Positions 59,259 to 64,000 of a stretch of DNA of 64,000 bases are shown here, in pieces. Position 1 is the stretch's first letter. Each line of letters opens with the position of its first letter. The stretch is from a bacterium. GTDB lineage: Bacteria > Myxococcota > UBA727 > JAUIJE01. The DNA is taken from positions 267,399 through 331,398 of the forward strand of contig JAUIJE010000009.1 in assembly GCA_030431455.1 (NCBI GenBank), in the 5' to 3' direction. The translations under genes and the position numbers were made by a program. The notes beneath the pieces were generated by a model. That model saw only the letters and a list, made by a program, of their open reading frames with translations, searched no databases and had not been told where the DNA came from.

Positions 59259-59286
59259 CCGACAGCTCGCGCGGCGTCGATACAAT
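59259..59286 (+). promoter_or_regulatory. candidate promoter of the 127-aa gene
   Basis: CCGACA (59259-59264), 16 bases, then TACAAT (59281-59286) form a good housekeeping promoter 24 bases before ATG 59311. The preceding gene ends at 59205, so the gap holds the promoter and little else. Confidence 0.5.
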
Positions 59287-59310
59287 AGAGGCAAGACAAA
59301 GGCGGTCACG

Positions 59311-59694
59311 ATGCGCATCAAATCAGGTGGATCCAACCGGTCTCAGCGCGCCCAGGGCGCGAAGGGCGCCAAAGGCGCGGACAAGGCCAAGGGGGCCAAG
59401 TTTGCCGGGTTGGTCGAGAACACCGAGATGGACACCGAAGAGCGTGCGCGCCAGGTGCGGTCCGCCCTGCTCGAGGAGCTGTTGGAGATCGCCCAGGACG
59501 TCGAGGACGGGACCACCTCCAAGGAAGAGGCTTCGCGCAAGTTCGCAGGCCTGGTGATCAAGGAGCGTTTCGGCAATCCGGAGAAGAGCAAGGGCGGCAA
59601 GAAGATGGTCGACACCATCGGCGACATGGTCGAGAACGACCCCAACTTCGTGTCCCGGTTGTCGTCTCAGCTGAAGAAGCTCTCGAAGAGCTGA
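59311..59694 (+). CDS. small basic protein, 127 aa
   Basis: Not firmly recognised. It starts MRIKSGGSNRSQRAQGAKGA, a flexible Lys/Gly-rich head, then a helical domain KFAGLVENTEMDTEERARQV, ALLEELLEIAQDVEDGTTSK, MVDTIGDMVENDPNFVSRLS, ending KKLSKS. The short N-terminal motif MRI..G followed by Lys/Gly residues is vaguely like small flagellar or type III regulatory proteins (FliX-like head), but the body is different. It has its own promoter-like element and a terminator downstream, so it is transcribed alone. No signal peptide. Confidence 0.68.
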   Translation: MRIKSGGSNRSQRAQGAKGAKGADKAKGAKFAGLVENTEMDTEERARQVRSALLEELLEIAQDVEDGTTSKEEASRKFAGLVIKERFGNPEKSKGGKKMVDTIGDMVENDPNFVSRLSSQLKKLSKS

Positions 59695-59714
59695 GCCGAC
59701 TTTTGTCGACGACG

Positions 59715-59740
59715 AAGGCCGCCCCACGGGGCGGCCTTTT
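59715..59740 (+). terminator. Rho-independent terminator
   Basis: AAGGCCGCCCC/GGGGCGGCCTT with a 2-base loop and a TTTT tail, 21 bases after the stop at 59694 and 19 bases before pncB. Confidence 0.88.
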
Positions 59741-59758
59741 GCGTGGTAGCGTCGCGGC

Positions 59759-61090
59759 ATGCGAACGTTTGCCTTGCACTTGGATGCGCATGCATTGAAT
59801 GCGGTGGCGGCGGGGCTCAGCTCCGGCGCGCACGAGAAGCCCGCGGTGTGTGAGCTGTTTGTCCGCCACCTGCCGCGCAACCGGCGCTTCTTGGTCGCGG
59901 CCGGCTTGAACGATGCGCTCGCCGTGTTGGCCCGGTTTCGCTTCACCGACGCCCAGATCGAGCAGCTTCAGCACGCCGCGGGGTTGGCCGGGGTGCTGTC
60001 GCCGACCTTCGAAGACTTCTTGCGCGGCTTTCGTTTTCGGGGCGATGTGTGGGCGGTGCCGGAAGGCACGGTGATGTTCCAGAATGAGCCTCTGGTGCAG
60101 GTGCGGGGCACGCTCGCCGAGGTGCAGTTGGTGGAGACCGTGCTGCTGTCCACGGTGAACTTTCAGACCATGATCGCGTCGAAGGCCGCGCGCATCGCGC
60201 TGCACAAACACGAGCTCGACCTCGTCGAGATCGGAGCCCGGCGCACGCACCCCGACGCGGCCGCGGCGGTGGCCCGGGCCGCGTACATCGCGGGCTTTGA
60301 CGCGACCACCAACGTGGAAGCCTTTGCCCGGTACGACGTGCCGGTGCGGCCGCTGTTGGGCCACCTTTTTGTGTTGGCCGCGGACAGCGAAGAGCAGGCC
60401 TTCGAGAACTACGTGAACCATGCCCGGTCGGGCGTGGTGGTGGTCGACACCTACGATCCGTTGGAGGGGGTGCGCCGGGCGGTGGCCATCTTGGGCGATC
60501 GGCTGCGCTGGGTGCGGCTCGACTCCGGCGACCTGGCGGACGGCGCGGTGGCGTTGCGGGCGGTCCTCGACGAGCTCGGGCGACAGGACGTGAAGATCAT
60601 GGTCTCGAGCGACCTCGACGAATACCGGCTGGCCGCGCTGAGTGGGCGGGCCCCGATCGATGCCGCGGGGGTGGGCACGCGGCTGTGCACCAGTGAGGAC
60701 GCGCCGGCTCTGGGGGGCGTGTACAAGCTGGTGGAAATCGACGGCCGGGGGGTGGGCAAACTCAGCCAAGGCAAGCAGACCTTGCCCGGCCGGCACCAGG
60801 TCTACCGGTCGATGAAAAACGGTGTGCTCGACGGCGACATCGTGGGGCTCGACGACGAACGGTCCTATGCGTTTGTGGATACCCAGCGCCTGTTGGTGCC
60901 GGTGATGGAGCGGGGCCGGGTCACCCGGGAGGACGACATCCACCAAGCCCGGGCCCGGGCCCGGGCGGGGCTGGCCTCCTTGCCCGCGGGGGTGCGCGAC
61001 ATCGGCGAACGGGACGACGAAGTGCGGGAGCCCTACCCTGTGACATTGTCGGACAGGCTGGAGGCAGCTTTGGCCGGGTTGTCCGCCTAG
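59759..61090 (+). CDS. pncB: nicotinate phosphoribosyltransferase
   Basis: The enzyme converts nicotinate and phosphoribosyl pyrophosphate to nicotinate mononucleotide in NAD salvage. The 443-aa product has the family segments AVCELFVRHLPRNRRFLVA, VELVETVLLSTVNFQTMIASK-like region, LVEIGARRTHP (catalytic His), VRLDSGDLADGAVALR, IMVSSDLDEYRL and DAAGVGTRLCTS. It starts at ATG 59759, after a terminator, and ends 3 bases before the convergent FHA gene. No other NAD salvage gene is adjacent. Confidence 0.95.
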   Translation: MRTFALHLDAHALNAVAAGLSSGAHEKPAVCELFVRHLPRNRRFLVAAGLNDALAVLARFRFTDAQIEQLQHAAGLAGVLSPTFEDFLRGFRFRGDVWAVPEGTVMFQNEPLVQVRGTLAEVQLVETVLLSTVNFQTMIASKAARIALHKHELDLVEIGARRTHPDAAAAVARAAYIAGFDATTNVEAFARYDVPVRPLLGHLFVLAADSEEQAFENYVNHARSGVVVVDTYDPLEGVRRAVAILGDRLRWVRLDSGDLADGAVALRAVLDELGRQDVKIMVSSDLDEYRLAALSGRAPIDAAGVGTRLCTSEDAPALGGVYKLVEIDGRGVGKLSQGKQTLPGRHQVYRSMKNGVLDGDIVGLDDERSYAFVDTQRLLVPVMERGRVTREDDIHQARARARAGLASLPAGVRDIGERDDEVREPYPVTLSDRLEAALAGLSA

Positions 61091-61093
61091 GCG

Positions 61094-61645
61094 TTATTCC
61101 ATGCGGTCTTCGTCGCGGGTGCGCCAGTCGGGCACCACCTCGTCGAGCAACCGCTCGAGGGCGGGCCGGGTGAGGAAGTGCATCACGATGTTGCCGAACG
61201 CGAGTTGGTCGCCGTCGGCCAGAGGGGTGGCGTCTTTGTCTTCCCGGGTGGCGATGGGGGTTTGGTTCTTCAGGGTGGGGTTGGACGCGGACGCGTCGCG
61301 GATGGTGATGACGCCGTCTTTGTCCCGGACCAGGGCGTGCAGCTTGCTCACGGATTCGTCGCGCAGGGCCACGTCGCAGTTCTCGGTGCGGCCAATGCTG
61401 ATGAAGCTATACACAGAATCGTCCCGGCGCTGCAGGCTGAACACCGGGGTGCTCTCGTGGAAGGACCCTTCCTGTGAGGCGCGGTACAGATTGAGATCGA
61501 TGCGCGCGGTGTTCATGGGGCCGTCGGGGACATTGAACACGCTGGCGGGGTCGGTGACCAAAAACGCGCGACCGTACCGGCGCTCGAACTCCTCGGCGGG
61601 GTTGCGGCGCAACATCTTGCCCCAGTGAATGAGCGGCAGGCGCAT
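61094..61645 (-). CDS. FHA-domain protein
   Basis: The 183-aa protein has a C-terminal forkhead-associated domain (about residues 75-165): ISIGRTENCDVALRDESVSK, where the Gly-Arg and Ser...His of the phosphothreonine pocket are all present (VSKLHALV), then KDGVITIRDASASNPTLKN. The N-terminal 70 residues are a mixed region with NPAEEFERRYGRAFLVTDP. It would bind phosphothreonine partners of Ser/Thr kinases such as the one at 7660-9090; that pairing is only a suggestion. It starts at ATG 61645 and is convergent with pncB. Confidence 0.9.
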   Translation of the reverse strand: MRLPLIHWGKMLRRNPAEEFERRYGRAFLVTDPASVFNVPDGPMNTARIDLNLYRASQEGSFHESTPVFSLQRRDDSVYSFISIGRTENCDVALRDESVSKLHALVRDKDGVITIRDASASNPTLKNQTPIATREDKDATPLADGDQLAFGNIVMHFLTRPALERLLDEVVPDWRTRDEDRME

Positions 61646-61673
61646 ACCGGCATATTAGCCCGGCCGGGCCCCC

Positions 61674-61713
61674 AAACGACAAACGGCCCCGCCGGTGGTT
61701 CAGGCGGGGCCGT
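61674..61713 (-). terminator. terminator of the atpD-atpC transcript
   Basis: ACGGCCCCGCC/GGCGGGGCCGT (61683-61693 and 61703-61713), an 11-bp stem with a 9-base loop, lies 21 bases after the atpC stop. On the minus strand it is followed by TTTGTCGTTT, a weak U-tract. Confidence 0.8.
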
Positions 61714-61733
61714 GTGGGGGTGAGGCGAGGGCC

Positions 61734-62162
61734 TCAGCGCAACAGCTTCATCTTGGTCGCGGCGCGCTCGACCTCGGCGCGGACGCGCTGGAAGTTCTCG
61801 TCGTCGAGGGCCACCGGGCCAAGCTGGGCAAGCTCTTTGGCCAAGCTCGCGTGGCGTCCTTTTTCGTCCTCGAGGCTCACGTCCTCGGGGAGCGCGGCCA
61901 CGCTGGTCATGATCGTGACTTTGTCGCGATCGACTTCGCAGTAGCCTCCCGAGACCATGAGCTGGACCGGGGCCTTGCCCTTGGCTTCGAAGGTGAGCAC
62001 GCCGGTGCCGAGCAGGGTGATGAAGGGGGCGTGTCCGGGCAAAACCTGGAAATACCCTTCTTCGCCGGGGATGCTGACCGCGCTCGCTTCACAGGGCAAC
62101 ACCACGTCGGTGTTGGCCACGGAGGCGAGGCGGCGCTCGGGGGTGACGATGTCGAGTTGCAT
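61734..62162 (-). CDS. atpC: F-type ATP synthase epsilon subunit
   Basis: The 142-aa epsilon subunit is part of the central stalk and regulates rotary ATP synthesis. The N-terminal beta-sandwich MQLDIVTPERRLASVANTD, PGEEGYFQVLPGHAPFITLLG and ...VSGGYCEVDRDKVTIM are typical, followed by a C-terminal helix pair (KELAQLGPVALDDENFQRVR). Its start lies 9 bases after the atpD stop. The length is normal. Confidence 0.95.
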   Translation of the reverse strand: MQLDIVTPERRLASVANTDVVLPCEASAVSIPGEEGYFQVLPGHAPFITLLGTGVLTFEAKGKAPVQLMVSGGYCEVDRDKVTIMTSVAALPEDVSLEDEKGRHASLAKELAQLGPVALDDENFQRVRAEVERAATKMKLLR

Positions 62163-62171
62163 GCCGATTCC

Positions 62172-63860
<1,689 letters not shown>

Positions 63861-64000
63861 TCAGAACACTTGCGGCGCGGCGTCGGGGGCCAAGCCGTTG
63901 GCTTCGGGAGCCGGCGGCGGCGGCGTCGCGGGGGCGGCGGGGGCGGCGGGCGGCGGCGCGACCGCGGGGGCGGGGGCCACCGGGGCCGCCGGGGCGGCGG
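63861..64000 (-). CDS. 3' end of an Ala/Pro-rich protein
   Basis: The minus strand reads about 46 codons into the stop TGA at 63861-63863, ending NGLAPDAAPQVF. The visible part is almost entirely Ala and Pro (PPAAPAAPA-type repeats), like disordered C-terminal tails of myxobacterial membrane or TonB-like proteins. The gene's function and start lie beyond the right edge. It ends at its own terminator, so it is not part of the atpDC operon. Confidence 0.7.
   Translation of the reverse strand, partial: AAPAAPVAPAPAVAPPPAAPAAPATPPPPAPEANGLAPDAAPQVF

Overview
The window is very GC-rich (roughly 69% by eye) and reads like a chromosome segment of a myxobacterium-like member of the Myxococcota, probably near the Nannocystineae/Haliangium/Bradymonadales side. 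The evidence is the protein style: giant lipoproteins with RCC1 repeats, myxococcal Cys-rich repeats and an Asp-Ala-Gly linker, an MglA-type GTPase, a Ser/Thr kinase, FHA and PocR signalling proteins, and a complete oleABCD set. No rRNA, tRNA, CRISPR array, insertion sequence or phage gene was recognised. Genes are packed tightly, with many ATGA stop/start overlaps.

Layout. 1-1863: a partial NHL-type lipoprotein and a divergent membrane protein. 1867-4408: a leftward overlapping cluster of two signal peptidase II paralogs, two bacterial-microcompartment vertex proteins (EutN/CcmL) and a class II aldolase. 4545-9090: a papain-like candidate, a large lipoprotein with a pilin-like segment, and a Ser/Thr kinase. 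9143-14837: secA (left), then a lipoprotein, mpl and a TlpA-type thioredoxin (right). 14847-19107: hypothetical genes, an APH-like/cytidylate-kinase-like fusion and lipA. 19184-23154: an aromatic amino acid hydroxylase, a lipoprotein, a PlsC-type acyltransferase and a secreted SH3-like protein. 23233-38667: two related giant surface lipoproteins (2099 and about 3007 aa). 38755-40979: a PocR-domain histidine kinase coupled to an MglA-like GTPase. 41145-43815: YbjN/CesT-like protein, pspA, sufE and an AraC regulator, followed by a possible 31-aa peptide. 44181-48688: typA, an acidic protein, a TPR protein and a 62-aa protein. 48996-51924: glpX, an array of eight 3-nt-loop hairpins, a small gene and recA. 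51921-57918: a cystathionine gamma-synthase-type PLP enzyme and oleABCD. 58149-59694: three small genes with a weak type III secretion flavour. 59759-64000: pncB, an FHA protein, atpD-atpC and the end of an Ala/Pro-rich gene.

How the parts fit. OleA, B, C and D together account for head-to-head condensation of fatty acyl chains to long-chain olefins. The two LspA copies sit in a genome segment rich in predicted lipoproteins, including the two giants, the TlpA-type protein and several small ones. Mpl and the acyltransferase serve envelope recycling and lipid synthesis. The least explained items are the vertex-protein/LspA operon without shell hexamers, the two-domain kinase fusion, the twin giant lipoproteins with a shared Cys/Gly tail, the intergenic hairpin array, and an over-represented bipartite word AATG-N4-TGCA lying inside genes.
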